The translations under genes were made by a program, and so were the position numbers. A stretch of 55,964 bases of DNA, taken from Sciscionella sediminilitoris (GTDB lineage Bacteria > Actinomycetota > Actinomycetes > Mycobacteriales > Pseudonocardiaceae). The notes under the pieces were generated by a model. The model had not been told where the DNA came from. It worked only from the letters and a program-made list of their open reading frames with translations, and ran no database searches. The stretch lies in the NCBI RefSeq assembly GCF_000737195.2, contig NZ_JALM01000007.1, forward strand, positions 1 through 55,964. Reading direction: 5' to 3'. Positions 7,925 through 16,136 of the stretch are shown piece by piece (within the stretch, counting starts at the first letter, position 1; the number at the start of each line of letters is the position of its first letter).

Positions 7925-8959
7925 GTTGGTGGAGTCCACGTGTTCCTGTCGGGTCGAGTGCGCGCGGTTGGATCATCGGATTCTGGTTGATGTGCACCGA
8001 TTGTGGTGTTCGCAGGTGGCGCGGTTTGGGGACGAGTCAGCGCGGGATTCGGTGATCGAGGAACTGCGACTGGCTTGGTCGTGTTATCGGGGTAAGGCGA
8101 TCGGGATGGTCGAAGTATCGATCGAGATGCACGAATGATTCCCGAAACTATTGTCGTGTATGGGCGAGGGGTTGCTGGATTCGTTTCTCGCGTCGAAAGC
8201 CGTCGAGGTGCTGCGGTCGCTCGCTCCGGAGTTGGTGGTGGTCGCGGATCGGCGGGTCGCGCACCGCCTGTGTGAACAAGGCATGCCGCATGATTGGCGT
8301 GCGTTTCTGCGGCGGGTGGCGGATGGGCTGGATCCGGCGGCGAAGCAGGCCGCCTCGCGCAGGCGCGGGTCTGGGATCTCGCGCGGGCGATCAAACACCG
8401 CGGGGACGCGCGTCCCCAGGAACAGATCCGGGCGGACGTGTTCACCGACCTGTTGCTCGGTCGCGGCGAGAAGCATCCGTCGGTGTGCACGGTGGTGAAC
8501 GTGCACGTGCCCCTCGGTACCGCGCTACATCTGTCCGAAGACAATGCGACCATCGACGGGATGGGTGAACTCCCCGCATACATCGCCCACCGTCTACTCA
8601 CCGACCCCAACAACGTGGTGCGCAAAGTCCTCACCGATCCCGATACCGGCGTAGTACAAGGTTTGGGACGCAAACGCTACCGGCCCTCCCGGCGTCAACG
8701 CGATTTCGTCCACGCCCGTGATCGGCACTGCCGCACTCCCGGATGCGGGCGAGCGATAGTCGAGATGGACCACGTGAAGCAATGGCACCGCGACCAAGGA
8801 ACCACCGACCCCGCCAACCTTCAAGGCCTCTGCCGACTCGACCACAGACTGAAACGCATCCCCGAGTGGAAACACCAACTCGACCCTGCCACCGCCCGGC
8901 TCACCATCACCACCCCCACCGGACGCGCATACACCAGCGAACCCGCCCAATCTCCCTAG
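7925..8959 (+). pseudogene. DUF222 / HNH endonuclease domain protein, broken
   Basis: This is a remnant of the 13E12-repeat-type DUF222-HNH family. One frame gives DUF222-like sequence up to a TGA at 8136-8138 (ending VEVSIEMHE), resumes in the same frame after it (LLDSFLASKAVEVLRSLAPE, then AHRLCEQGMPHDWRAFLRRV), and shifts frame near 8350-8365 into ARVWDLARAIKHRG. That frame runs through DGMGELP to a C-terminal HNH module (DRHCRTPGCGRAIVEMDHVK, then NLQGLCRLDHRLK) and a stop at 8957-8959. There is thus one in-frame stop and one frameshift. The HNH half is intact and could be expressed alone from an internal start. Base composition is lower in GC than the flanks, which suggests acquired DNA. 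Confidence 0.75.
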
Positions 8960-8978
8960 TGGAGGTCGCAGGAAAGTC

Positions 8979-9557
8979 CTATCCGGTTTCCTCGGCGAGA
9001 TAGTCGATCGCCCGGTGCACGAGCTCGCCCGGTCGGTGCGCGTCATCCGTCTCGGCCCAGCGGATGAGGGCTGCCGTGGTCGCGGTGAAGCAGGCATCCG
9101 CGCAGATCCGCAGCCGGAACTCCCACTCCGGGTCGGTTCGCTCCCCGCGCAGCGCCTCGACGACGGCCGCCTGGGTGGCGTGCTGGTTCTCCAGCAGCCG
9201 GGCGCGCAGAGCCGGTGCGCTCAGCATCAGGCGGATACGGCGCAGCAGCAGGTCCAGTTCCGGTTCGCTGAGCCGGGACAGCCCGTCCGCGAGTGCGCGG
9301 CCGATCCTGGTGACGAGTGGTTCGCCGGGTTCCCTGGCGCGGACGAGCTCGAGGATGTCCGGGTCGTAGTCGTCGCTGAGCACCAGGTGTTCCTTGGTGG
9401 GGAAGTGCCGGTAGACGGTCATCGCGGACACCTCGGCGGCCTCGGCCACCTGGTTCACCGTGGTCGTCTCGAAACCCTGCTCGAGGAACAGGCGCATGGC
9501 GTGCTCCTGGATGGACTGCCGGGTCCGTCGCTTCCGCCGCTCGTGCACCTCGCTCAT
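8979..9557 (-). CDS. TetR-family transcriptional repressor
   Basis: This 192-residue TetR/AcrR regulator has an N-terminal HTH (about 10-58) with VNQVAEAAEVSAMTVYRHFP and a helical ligand domain of the MftR/TetR_C type. The ATG at 9557 is preceded by TAGTTT exactly 7 nt upstream, predicting a leaderless mRNA. It faces an FAD monooxygenase gene across 46 nt containing overlapping palindromes, so it very likely represses both genes. The ligand is unknown, presumably a monooxygenase substrate. Confidence 0.85.
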   Translation of the reverse strand: MSEVHERRKRRTRQSIQEHAMRLFLEQGFETTTVNQVAEAAEVSAMTVYRHFPTKEHLVLSDDYDPDILELVRAREPGEPLVTRIGRALADGLSRLSEPELDLLLRRIRLMLSAPALRARLLENQHATQAAVVEALRGERTDPEWEFRLRICADACFTATTAALIRWAETDDAHRPGELVHRAIDYLAEETG

Positions 9558-9564
9558 GTGTTAT

Positions 9565-9590
9565 AAACTAACATATGTTAGTCACTAACA
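9565..9590. promoter_or_regulatory. TetR operator, three overlapping half-sites
   Basis: CTAACATATGTTAG at 9568-9581 is a perfect 14-bp palindrome. Its right arm TGTTAG (9576-9581) also forms an inverted repeat with CTAACA at 9585-9590 over a TCA spacer. The site overlaps the predicted -10 of tetR (9565-9570) and lies just upstream of the monooxygenase SD (AGGAG, 9594-9598). Confidence 0.75.
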
Positions 9591-9603
9591 TTTAGGAGTG
9601 GGT

Positions 9604-10785
9604 ATGACGGAGCGGCGGGTTCTGATCAGCGGGGCGGGGATCGCGGGGACGAGCCTCGCGTACTGGCTCGCCAGGTGCGGGTATCGGCCGACGGTCGTGG
9701 AGCGCGCGCCGGATCTGCGCACCGGGGGTTCACCGGTGGATGTACGCGGCCAGTCCCTGGAGGTGGCCGAGCGGATGGGGGTGCTCGGTGAGATCCGCGC
9801 CGCGCACACCGACATCCGGAATTTGTCCATTGTGGACGACAGGGGAGCGGTCGGGGCGCGGGTTCCGATGACGGCTTTCGGCGCGGCGGGCGACATCGAG
9901 ACCATGCGAGGCGATCTGGTGCGCATTCTCCACCGGGCGGGCGAGCGGGACACCGAGTACCTCTTCGGCGACACGATCACCGCGCTCGACCAGGACGAGG
10001 ACGGGGTGACCGCGAGCTTCGCGCATGCCGGGCCGCGCCGGTTCGAACTGGTGCTCGGCGCCGACGGGCTGCACTCGGCGGTGCGCGGGCTGGTCTTCGG
10101 TGCGCAGGAGGATCATCTGCACCATCTCGGCTGCACGGTCGGGGTGGCCACGGTGGCGCGGGAATTCGGGCGGGACCGGGAGGTCCTGCTGTACAACGTG
10201 CCCGGCAAAGCGGTCGGCGTGTACCGCTCGGGCAACCACGATCACGCGCGGGTGATCTTCCTGTCCCGCGAACCGGCTCCGCGCTACGACCACCGGGATC
10301 AGGCCGCGCAGCGCGAACTGCTGGCGGAGAATTTCACCGGCCTCGGCTGGCGGACACCGGAACTGCTCCAAGCGATGCGCGGCAGCCCGGAGTTCTTCTT
10401 CGACACGGTCAGCCAGGTGCGGATGCCGGAGTGGTCGCGCGGGCGGATCGGGCTGCTCGGCGATGCCGCGTACTGCCCGGCGCTGCTGTCCGGGACCGGT
10501 TCCGGGCTGGCCATGGTCGGCGCCTACGTTCTGGCCGGGGAACTCGCGGCCTGCGGGGACCCGGTGCGCGCGCTGCGCGGGTACGAACAGGTGCTGCGCG
10601 CCGAGGTGCGGCGCGGCCAGTCGCGGGCGGGATACGGCGGCGGAATGCTGGTCCCGGCGAGCAGGACGGGCATCCGGGCGCGGAACCTCGCGGCCCGATT
10701 CCTTGCCCCGCTCGCGAAACTGGGCTCCTCGCGCAAGCGGTCCGCCCCGCTTCCCGAGTATCCGATCCCGGAGCGGCTAGCCTGA
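9604..10785 (+). CDS. FAD-dependent aromatic monooxygenase
   Basis: This 393-residue class A flavoprotein hydroxylase of the PheA/TetX/UbiH superfamily has the dinucleotide motif GAGIAG at the N-terminus, the conserved DG motif in VLGADGLHSAVRG, and the FAD-ribityl motif RIGLLGDAAYCPALLSGTG (GD). It would use NAD(P)H and O2 to hydroxylate an aromatic or polyketide substrate; drug inactivation is possible. The ATG at 9604 has AGGAG with 5-nt spacing, better than the GTG at 9598. The divergent TetR gene and shared operator suggest substrate induction. Confidence 0.85.
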   Translation: MTERRVLISGAGIAGTSLAYWLARCGYRPTVVERAPDLRTGGSPVDVRGQSLEVAERMGVLGEIRAAHTDIRNLSIVDDRGAVGARVPMTAFGAAGDIETMRGDLVRILHRAGERDTEYLFGDTITALDQDEDGVTASFAHAGPRRFELVLGADGLHSAVRGLVFGAQEDHLHHLGCTVGVATVAREFGRDREVLLYNVPGKAVGVYRSGNHDHARVIFLSREPAPRYDHRDQAAQRELLAENFTGLGWRTPELLQAMRGSPEFFFDTVSQVRMPEWSRGRIGLLGDAAYCPALLSGTGSGLAMVGAYVLAGELAACGDPVRALRGYEQVLRAEVRRGQSRAGYGGGMLVPASRTGIRARNLAARFLAPLAKLGSSRKRSAPLPEYPIPERLA

Positions 10786-10789
10786 ACCG

Positions 10790-11695
10790 GTGTGCGACAA
10801 GGAAATCCCGCTCACCGGTGGGATGGGCGGCGCGGTGCGCGCGGGTGCCACGGTGCGGAAAACCCGGCACAGCGAGCGGATCTCGCTGTTGCTCGGGCGG
10901 TTGCGGGCGGCCGGATTCTCCCGTGCGCCCCGGTTTCACGGTGTGGACGAGCGCGGCCGCGATGTGCTGGAGTACCTGCCGGGCACGGTGGGGAATTATC
11001 CGTTGCCGCGCCAGGTCCGTACGCACACCGCGCTCGTGTCCGCGGCCCTGCTCACCGTCGGCACCGGCGGGGTGCTGTTCCTGCTGACCCAGTATTTCCA
11101 GTTCGTGCGCGGTTTCTCGGCCTTCTCCGCGGGGCTCGCCGTCGTCCCGCTCGCCGTCGGCACCGTGTTCGGCTCCGCGGCGGGTGCCCGCGCACCGGCC
11201 CGGATCGGGGCCCGGTGGTGCATCGCCGCCGGGTTCGCGGTCATCGCGGCCGGATTCCTGCTGCTCGCCACGCTCACTCCGGACTCGCCCATCCTGGTCG
11301 CGGTGCTCGGCTTGCTGCTCGCCGGGACCGGTTCGGGGTTCGCGGGTCCGAGTACGAACAGCACCGTGCTCGGCGCTGTTTCCGGGGAACGTGCCGGAAT
11401 GGGCGCCGCGCTCAACGACACCCACCAGCAGCTCGGGATCGCGCTCAGCGTCGCCGGTCTGGGCAGCCTGTTCGCCGCCGGATACCGGGCACGGCTACCG
11501 GAACCGTTCCCGGGACGACTGGGTGATTCGGTCGCCGCGAGCTTCGGTTACACGGTGCACCGGCCGGAGTTCGCCGCCGCCGTCCGGCTCGCGTTCACCG
11601 GGGCGCAGGGGGTCGCGCTGGGTGTGGCGGCGGGTGCGGCCGCGCTCGGTGCCCTCGTCGCCGTGCTGGCGCTGCGCGGTCACCAGGGAGCGTGA
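10790..11695 (+). CDS. Chimeric frame: aminoglycoside-phosphotransferase N-terminus joined to C-terminal half of a DHA2 MFS transporter
   Basis: The 301-residue frame has two unrelated parts. Residues about 10-70 (GAVRAGATVRKTRHS, LLLGRLRAAGFSRAPRFHGV, RDVLEYLPGTVGNYPL) match the N-lobe of APH-type phosphotransferases. Residues from about 76 on are membrane helices typical of the second half of 14-TM drug/H+ antiporters (LTQYFQFVRGFSAFSAG, GTGSGFAGPSTNSTVLGAV, GMGAALNDTHQQLG). Neither half is complete: the kinase lacks its catalytic loop and the transporter its first half. The simplest reading is a deletion that fused two former genes in frame, so it is probably non-functional. It follows the monooxygenase by 4 nt. 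Confidence 0.6.
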   Translation: MCDKEIPLTGGMGGAVRAGATVRKTRHSERISLLLGRLRAAGFSRAPRFHGVDERGRDVLEYLPGTVGNYPLPRQVRTHTALVSAALLTVGTGGVLFLLTQYFQFVRGFSAFSAGLAVVPLAVGTVFGSAAGARAPARIGARWCIAAGFAVIAAGFLLLATLTPDSPILVAVLGLLLAGTGSGFAGPSTNSTVLGAVSGERAGMGAALNDTHQQLGIALSVAGLGSLFAAGYRARLPEPFPGRLGDSVAASFGYTVHRPEFAAAVRLAFTGAQGVALGVAAGAAALGALVAVLALRGHQGA

Positions 11696-12453
11696 TAGAG
11701 CGCGGTCTGGGTTTCGGTGTCCGCGAACCCGACCGAGCGGTACACCCGGATCGCGCCATCCTGCGGGTCGGCGACGATGACCAGGGTGTGCGCGCCGAGC
11801 CGGTCGAACGCCCACCGGCTGGCAGCGTGCACCAAGGTGCCCGCGAGCCCCCGCTTGCGATAGGAGGCCAGGGTGCTGACGTTCTGGAACCGGGCGAGCC
11901 CGTTGCCCGCCTCGAATACGCCGAGACCGGAGGCGAGCACCCCGTCGAGGAACGCACCGAACCAGGCCCCGCTGCCCGCCTCGTGCAGCTCGCGCATCGC
12001 GGTCTGTTTCGCCCTGGTGTAGGCCACATTGTGCGCGTTGATCGGGACATTCGCGCTGGCACGCATCAGTTCCAGTGCGGCGGCCCAGTCCGCGTCCCCG
12101 TCGAGCCTGCGGATCTGCGCCTCGGTGTTCGGGCGTGGCGGTTCGTGCACCTCGGTCGCGGTCAGCACGGTGTCCCGCTGGCACTCCAGCTTCGGTGAGC
12201 GGTACACGGCGGGCTCGGTCGCGTCCACGCCGAGCGCGATGTGCTCGGCACCCGGGAACACCTCGCCGAAGGTGCGCACCCAGGATTCCACCGCTTCCTG
12301 CGGCGGCGCGTCGTGCAGCAGCAGGAAGTTCCCCCAGTGGAAGGTCGGGTTCCCCGGGGTTCGCACGATGGTGTAGCCCGCTTGCTCGTCGATCGTGCTG
12401 CCCTGCCGTTCGAGCAGGGCGAGATCGGTCCGGAAGCCGAGCGAGGTGACCAT
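11680..12453 (-). CDS. GNAT-family N-acetyltransferase
   Basis: This is a 257-residue acetyl-CoA-dependent acetyltransferase. The GNAT fold occupies the C-terminal half: motif A reads FQNVSTLASYRKRGLAGTLV, with the R-x-x-G-L-A pyrophosphate-binding loop, followed by VIVADPQDGAIRVYRSVGF. The first ~110 residues are an extra domain seen in some two-part actinobacterial GNATs. Its 3' end overlaps the convergent chimeric frame by 16 nt. The substrate is unknown. Confidence 0.8.
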   Translation of the reverse strand: MVTSLGFRTDLALLERQGSTIDEQAGYTIVRTPGNPTFHWGNFLLLHDAPPQEAVESWVRTFGEVFPGAEHIALGVDATEPAVYRSPKLECQRDTVLTATEVHEPPRPNTEAQIRRLDGDADWAAALELMRASANVPINAHNVAYTRAKQTAMRELHEAGSGAWFGAFLDGVLASGLGVFEAGNGLARFQNVSTLASYRKRGLAGTLVHAASRWAFDRLGAHTLVIVADPQDGAIRVYRSVGFADTETQTALYHAPW

Positions 12454-12538
12454 GGTGCCCGAGCTTATGCGTGCCAGGGCGAGGTTTCCAGTACGAGCGT
12501 CTCGGTTGCCGTGGCCCCGGGTGTGATAGGCGCCAGGC

Positions 12539-13111
12539 TCAGTCCACCCGCGCGCTCGAACCGTCCCGGAACCGGGCCTCGATCGTCACGGGCAGCCGCT
12601 CGAAACCCAGTGCCCGCTTCAGCCGCGGGACCGCTTCCCCGGCGATGCGTTCCCGGATCGCGGACAGCGGCGCCTCGTGGGTGACGCTGACGGTCAGGTG
12701 CAGCACCGGTTCGGATCGTTTGCCGTCCAGGCGGGCGGCCGCCTTGCACACCCCCGGATAGGCGCCGATCTCCGCGGCGAGCGGGGTGACCGCGACACTC
12801 GTGGACAGGCTGGTGCTGCCCGCGGATTCCGGCTCCTCGAGGCGCAGCGTGGTGTTCGCCGGTTTGCGGCCGAGCTGGGCGAAGATCCAGCGCAGACAGA
12901 GCAGCCCGAGCAGCACGGCCACGACGGCGACCACGATGCTCACCCACTCCGGCGGTACCGCGAGCCGGGGGACGAGCTCGGAATCCTTGCCGAGCAGCGG
13001 AAGCACCCCGGTCGCCGTGCCGAGCGCGAAGGCGCCCGCGGCGAGCAGCACCAGGCCGAGGATCGCGAGCAGGGTGCGGTTGAGCCGGGCAGGACGGTTG
13101 GGCAGGTTCAT
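12539..13111 (-). CDS. amaP: AmaP-like alkaline-shock membrane anchor
   Basis: This 190-residue protein has two N-terminal transmembrane helices (about 13-35 and 54-77, the latter reading VSIVVAVVAVLLGLLCL) and a soluble C-terminal domain with Asp23-like character. In firmicutes, AmaP tethers Asp23 to the membrane. Here it is the last gene of an operon that includes two Asp23 genes, and it overlaps the DUF6286 gene by 4 nt (ATGA). The ATG at 13111 starts directly before the first membrane segment. Confidence 0.75.
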   Translation of the reverse strand: MNLPNRPARLNRTLLAILGLVLLAAGAFALGTATGVLPLLGKDSELVPRLAVPPEWVSIVVAVVAVLLGLLCLRWIFAQLGRKPANTTLRLEEPESAGSTSLSTSVAVTPLAAEIGAYPGVCKAAARLDGKRSEPVLHLTVSVTHEAPLSAIRERIAGEAVPRLKRALGFERLPVTIEARFRDGSSARVD

Positions 13112-13647
13112 CGCTTCGACCTCAGCTGCCTGATCCGCACCCGGACCGGATGCCGGGTGACGAGTTCCAACTGTTCGATACGGCGCTGGACCGCAGCGCC
13201 GATCTCCTCGGCGAACGAGGCGGAATCCTCCGTATGGGTGGTGTACGCCGTGATGTGCGCTCCCTTGCGGGTGCACCGCGCCTTGGCCCGCTCGACCCCG
13301 GCCACGCCGCTCGCCGCGGTGCGCAGGGTGGTGCGCAGGCTCCGTTTCGAGGCGCAGGCGCGCAGCCCGGATTCGTTGTCCCGCAGCGGGAGGGCGTTCG
13401 GTGCGCCGGGCAGGAACGCGGCGAGCAGCAGCACGATCCCGAGCACGGCGGCCGCGCAGCCGGCGATCAGCACCGTGGCGTCCGCCCAGTGCAGCCCGTG
13501 CAGCGTGCCGAACAGCTGCCGGTAGCCGAGCACCGGCGGATACCCGGTGAGCAGCTGGATCGTGCTCGTCGCGAGCAGCGCGCACACGCCGAGCAGGATC
13601 AGTGCGGCCAGCGCGGCCGCGATCGAGCGCCGTGGCCTGCGGATCAT
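13108..13647 (-). CDS. DUF6286-type membrane protein of the Asp23 cluster
   Basis: This is a 179-residue protein with two transmembrane helices (about 9-33, and 56-82 around VLIAGCAAAVLGIVLLLAAFL) and a basic soluble C-terminal domain. It has 4-nt overlaps with both neighbours (an Asp23 gene upstream, amaP downstream), so the three are one translational unit. The architecture parallels AmaP, suggesting a second membrane partner for Asp23 proteins. The biochemical role is unknown. Confidence 0.7.
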   Translation of the reverse strand: MIRRPRRSIAAALAALILLGVCALLATSTIQLLTGYPPVLGYRQLFGTLHGLHWADATVLIAGCAAAVLGIVLLLAAFLPGAPNALPLRDNESGLRACASKRSLRTTLRTAASGVAGVERAKARCTRKGAHITAYTTHTEDSASFAEEIGAAVQRRIEQLELVTRHPVRVRIRQLRSKR

Positions 13648-13967
13648 CGCACCCTCCTGGTATCGCTCGCCGCCTCGAGCGCGGTCACCGTGATGTCCAC
13701 CCGTGGCACCCCGAGCCCGGTCAGTTCCCCGATCCGCTCGCGCACCAGCTCCCGGGCGCGGCCGGTCACCTCGCTGACCGGCTCCGGATAGCGCACCGAG
13801 ACCCGCAGGCGCAGCGTCGCGGTGTTGCCCTCGATGTTCGCGTTCGCCGTCGCCGTCCCGATGCCGTCCATCCCGGCCAGTGCCCGCGTCGCGATGCGCT
13901 CCACCACGCGGTCGGCGATGGTGGTCTTCCCGCGATCGGCGGCCGGTGCGGCGCTGAGCACGGTCAT
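13644..13967 (-). CDS. Asp23/Gls24-family envelope stress protein
   Basis: This 107-residue Asp23-fold protein has the family pattern IADRVVERIATRALAGMDGI, then alternating beta strands (TLRLRVSVRYPEPVSEVTG) and a C-terminal VPRVDITVTAL. The N-terminal half aligns internally with the 14162 gene (IADTVVEKIAGVAAREVSGI). It is coupled to the DUF6286 gene by ATGA. It probably assembles beneath the membrane with AmaP-like anchors. Confidence 0.8.
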   Translation of the reverse strand: MTVLSAAPAADRGKTTIADRVVERIATRALAGMDGIGTATANANIEGNTATLRLRVSVRYPEPVSEVTGRARELVRERIGELTGLGVPRVDITVTALEAASDTRRVR

Positions 13968-13971
13968 GCGC

Positions 13972-14148
13972 TCAGCCCCGGTCGCGATCGATGAACCGGG
14001 AAAGGTCGATCTTGCCGTCCAGGAATCGCCCGACGAGCAGGCCGACCGCGCCGAGCACCAGCACGATGAGGAATGCGCCGAAACCCCCGAGGGCGGCGGC
14101 GAGTCCGAGCGCGAGCCCGGCGATCAGCCCGAGGCTGGTGGAATTCAT
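13972..14148 (-). CDS. Small DUF2273-like membrane protein
   Basis: This 58-residue protein has two hydrophobic segments separated by a glycine (SLGLIAGLALGLAAALGGF, then AFLIVLVLGAVGLLVGRFL), followed by the charged tail DGKIDLSRFIDRDRG. That tail is typical of the small DUF2273 proteins found next to Asp23. The ATG at 14148 has GGAGAG with 5-nt spacing. Confidence 0.75.
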   Translation of the reverse strand: MNSTSLGLIAGLALGLAAALGGFGAFLIVLVLGAVGLLVGRFLDGKIDLSRFIDRDRG

Positions 14149-14161
14149 GAGCTCTCTCCGT

Positions 14162-14623
14162 TCACTGGACGCGATCGCCCGTAGCGGAATCCCCGCCGTC
14201 GTTCTCCTCGTCGTCACCGGGGAGATAGACATCGTTGACCGCGATGTTGACCTCGACCACTTCGAGCCCGGTCATCTGTTCGATCGCGGTGATCACATTG
14301 CGGCGCACCGCCTTGGTCAGATCGGCGATGGAGACCCCGTATTCCACGACGATCTGCAGATCCACCGCGGCCTGTTTCTCGCCCACCTCGACCGACACTC
14401 CCTGGCCCGCGCTCGGCCCGGTTCCCGGGATGCGGTCCCGGATCGCCCCGATGGCCCGGGCGGCGCCACCGCCGAGATCGTGGATTCCGGAGACCTCGCG
14501 CGCGGCCACTCCGGCGATCTTCTCCACCACGGTGTCCGCGATGCTCGTGGTTCCCTCGCCGGGAGCCCGGTCCGCGTTCTCGCCGGTTTTCGGGTCCGCC
14601 GCCTTCGTTTCCTGAGTGGTCAT
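14162..14623 (-). CDS. Asp23/Gls24-family envelope stress protein
   Basis: This 153-residue protein is first in the minus-strand cluster. A polar N-terminus precedes the Asp23 domain: TSIADTVVEKIAGVAAREVSG, then VSVEVGEKQAAVDLQIVVEY, AVRRNVITAIEQMTGLEV and VEVNIAVNDVYLPGDDEE. The ATG at 14623 follows GAGGAGA. It begins the run Asp23 - DUF2273 - Asp23 - DUF6286 - AmaP, which is probably one stress-induced operon promoted from the 14624-14795 gap. Confidence 0.85.
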   Translation of the reverse strand: MTTQETKAADPKTGENADRAPGEGTTSIADTVVEKIAGVAAREVSGIHDLGGGAARAIGAIRDRIPGTGPSAGQGVSVEVGEKQAAVDLQIVVEYGVSIADLTKAVRRNVITAIEQMTGLEVVEVNIAVNDVYLPGDDEENDGGDSATGDRVQ

Positions 14624-14694
14624 TCGAATTCTCCTCACGCTTTTCGGGTATCACTAACGACACCGAGCGCTTTCCTGTGTCACGGTATCCCCCT

Positions 14695-14708
14695 GTGATA
14701 GGTATCAC
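14695..14708. promoter_or_regulatory. Inverted repeat in the divergent Asp23/CsbD promoter region
   Basis: GTGATAGGTATCAC (GTGATA / TATCAC, 2-nt centre) lies midway between the divergent Asp23 operon and csbD. GGTATC recurs at 14647-14652 and 14684-14689, giving three copies within about 60 bp. GGGTAT-like cores resemble SigB/SigF-type -10 elements, so this may be a stress promoter array and not a repressor site. Confidence 0.4.
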
Positions 14709-14795
14709 CGAGTCGAGATCGTGAGGAATTCGCCGAATGCGGTGTCCAGGCTCGTGACAGTGACCGTATCGAGTGATGGACTGAAGGAGGACGGC

Positions 14796-14993
14796 ATGTC
14801 TTTCGGTGACAAGATGGACGACCTCGCCGGGAAGGCGAAGGAAGCAGTGGGCAAGGCGACCGGCGACGACAAGCTGGACGCCGAAGGCAAGGGCGACCAG
14901 GCCAAGGCCGAGTTCAAGGAGGCGGCCAAGGGCGTCAAGGACGCGGTGAGCGATGCGGCCGGGAAGGCCAAGGAGGCCTTCAAGAAGGACTGA
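14796..14993 (+). CDS. CsbD-family stress protein
   Basis: This is a 65-residue, highly charged, low-complexity helical protein with the CsbD pattern DKMDDLAGKAKEAVGKATGD followed by lysine/alanine-rich repeats. Homologues are general-stress (SigB-type) proteins of unknown activity. A perfect AAGGAGG Shine-Dalgarno at 14784-14790 precedes the ATG by 5 nt, predicting strong translation. Confidence 0.85.
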   Translation: MSFGDKMDDLAGKAKEAVGKATGDDKLDAEGKGDQAKAEFKEAAKGVKDAVSDAAGKAKEAFKKD

Positions 14994-15033
14994 GGTCCTC
15001 GGCCGTACGGAACAGAAGGTGTGGCGGACCCGA

Positions 15034-15582
15034 GTGGTAGCGGACGAGCTCGACGACGCGACCCTGGTCGCTCGCGCCCGCGACGGCGACGTGCGTGCGT
15101 ACGAAGAGCTCGTCCGCCGCCATCAGGACCGGATGTTCCGGCTCGCGCTGCGCATGCTCGGCAACCGCGGGGACGCCGAGGACGTCGTGCAGGAGGTCTT
15201 CCTCACCGTGTGGCGCAGGCTAGCCCAGTTGCAGCAGGACGCGGCGTTCCTCGGCTGGCTCTATCGCACGACGACCAACCGCTGCCTCAACGTCCTGCGT
15301 TCGCGCAAGCCGAGCGCCGAGGTGGACTGGGAGGAGATCGCGGCACCCGGAAACCAGGCGGGGCCGGAACGCAGTGCGCAGGTGAGCGAGCAGCTCGCGG
15401 TGCTGAACCGGGCCCTGCGGGAACTCACCCCGGAGCAGCGGGCATGCTGGCTGCTCAGAGAAGTGCACGGGCGCTCCTACGAGGAGATCGGGGCGGCCGT
15501 CGGCGCGAGCCCGACCGCGGTGCGCGGGCGCATCGCCCGGGCCCGCGCACAACTGGCAGAGGTGATGCGGCCATGGCAATGA
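15034..15582 (+). CDS. ECF-type sigma-70 factor
   Basis: This 182-residue sigma factor has region 2 (about 18-85) with YEELVRRHQDRMFRLALRML, DAEDVVQEVFLTVWRRL and FLGWLYRTTTNRCLNVLRS. Region 4 (about 120-175) has LRELTPEQRACWLLREVHG, then SYEEIGAAVGASPTAVRGRI. There is no C-terminal extension. The start is uncertain: GTG 15034 has GGCGGA 5 nt upstream; in-frame GTG 15019 is the alternative. Its stop lies inside the next gene, an Asp23 protein with an anti-sigma-like zinc motif, so the sigma factor probably controls this stress cluster under that protein's restraint (inference). Confidence 0.85.
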   Translation: MVADELDDATLVARARDGDVRAYEELVRRHQDRMFRLALRMLGNRGDAEDVVQEVFLTVWRRLAQLQQDAAFLGWLYRTTTNRCLNVLRSRKPSAEVDWEEIAAPGNQAGPERSAQVSEQLAVLNRALRELTPEQRACWLLREVHGRSYEEIGAAVGASPTAVRGRIARARAQLAEVMRPWQ

Positions 15583-16136
15583 CGCCAGAGCACGAGCCGT
15601 ATCTGCTGCCCTGCGGGCGCGAGCTCGAACAGGTGTGGCAGAACCTCGAAACGGGGCGCACGGACGAGCACGAGGTTTCGTGCCGGCACTGCACCACGGC
15701 GCGGGAGAGCCTCGGGGCGCTGCGCACGGCCACCACCGAACTGCTCGCCGACCAGGAACGCCCCTCGAGCGCGCTCACCGAGCGCATCATGTCCGCGGTG
15801 CGTGCCGAGGTGCGCAGGGGAGACCTGCTGCCGTTGCCGCCGACCGAACTCGGCCCGGTGGAGATCAGCGAACAGGCGGTCGCGGTCGTGCTGCGGTACG
15901 CGGCGGACGAGGTGACCGGGGTGCGGGCGCGGCGCTGCCGGGTCCGGGTGACGGAGGAGAACCGGGAGGGTGTGGTGTTCGTGGCCGCGGAGCTGACGAT
16001 CGCGGTCGCGCACGCGACCGGGGTCGAGGCCGCGGCCGAGGCCGTCCGGGAACGGGTGCGGGCCGCGTGCGCGAATCGGATCGGATTCGAGCTTTCCCGG
16101 CTCGATGTGCACATCGCGGATATCTACGATGTCTAG
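15573..16136 (+). CDS. Asp23/Gls24 protein with N-terminal anti-sigma-like zinc motif
   Basis: This 187-residue protein has two parts. Residues about 1-60 contain LPCGRELEQVWQNLE and HEVSCRHC, an H-x3-C-x2-C pattern like zinc-associated anti-sigma (ZAS) domains. Residues about 90-187 are an Asp23 domain (VEISEQAVAVVLRYAADEVT through LSRLDVHIADIYDV). It overlaps the end of the ECF sigma gene; an ATGA start at 15579 is an equally good alternative to ATG 15573. There is no transmembrane helix, so it would be a cytosolic anti-sigma candidate. The fusion suggests a direct link between envelope stress protein and sigma activity. Confidence 0.75.
   Translation: MAMTPEHEPYLLPCGRELEQVWQNLETGRTDEHEVSCRHCTTARESLGALRTATTELLADQERPSSALTERIMSAVRAEVRRGDLLPLPPTELGPVEISEQAVAVVLRYAADEVTGVRARRCRVRVTEENREGVVFVAAELTIAVAHATGVEAAAEAVRERVRAACANRIGFELSRLDVHIADIYDV

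Noticed and set aside
12465-12538. Short minus-strand tail ending in LVLETSPWHA beyond the amaP stop
   Set aside because: It belongs to a frame antisense-like to real coding sequence, with no start or SD of its own.
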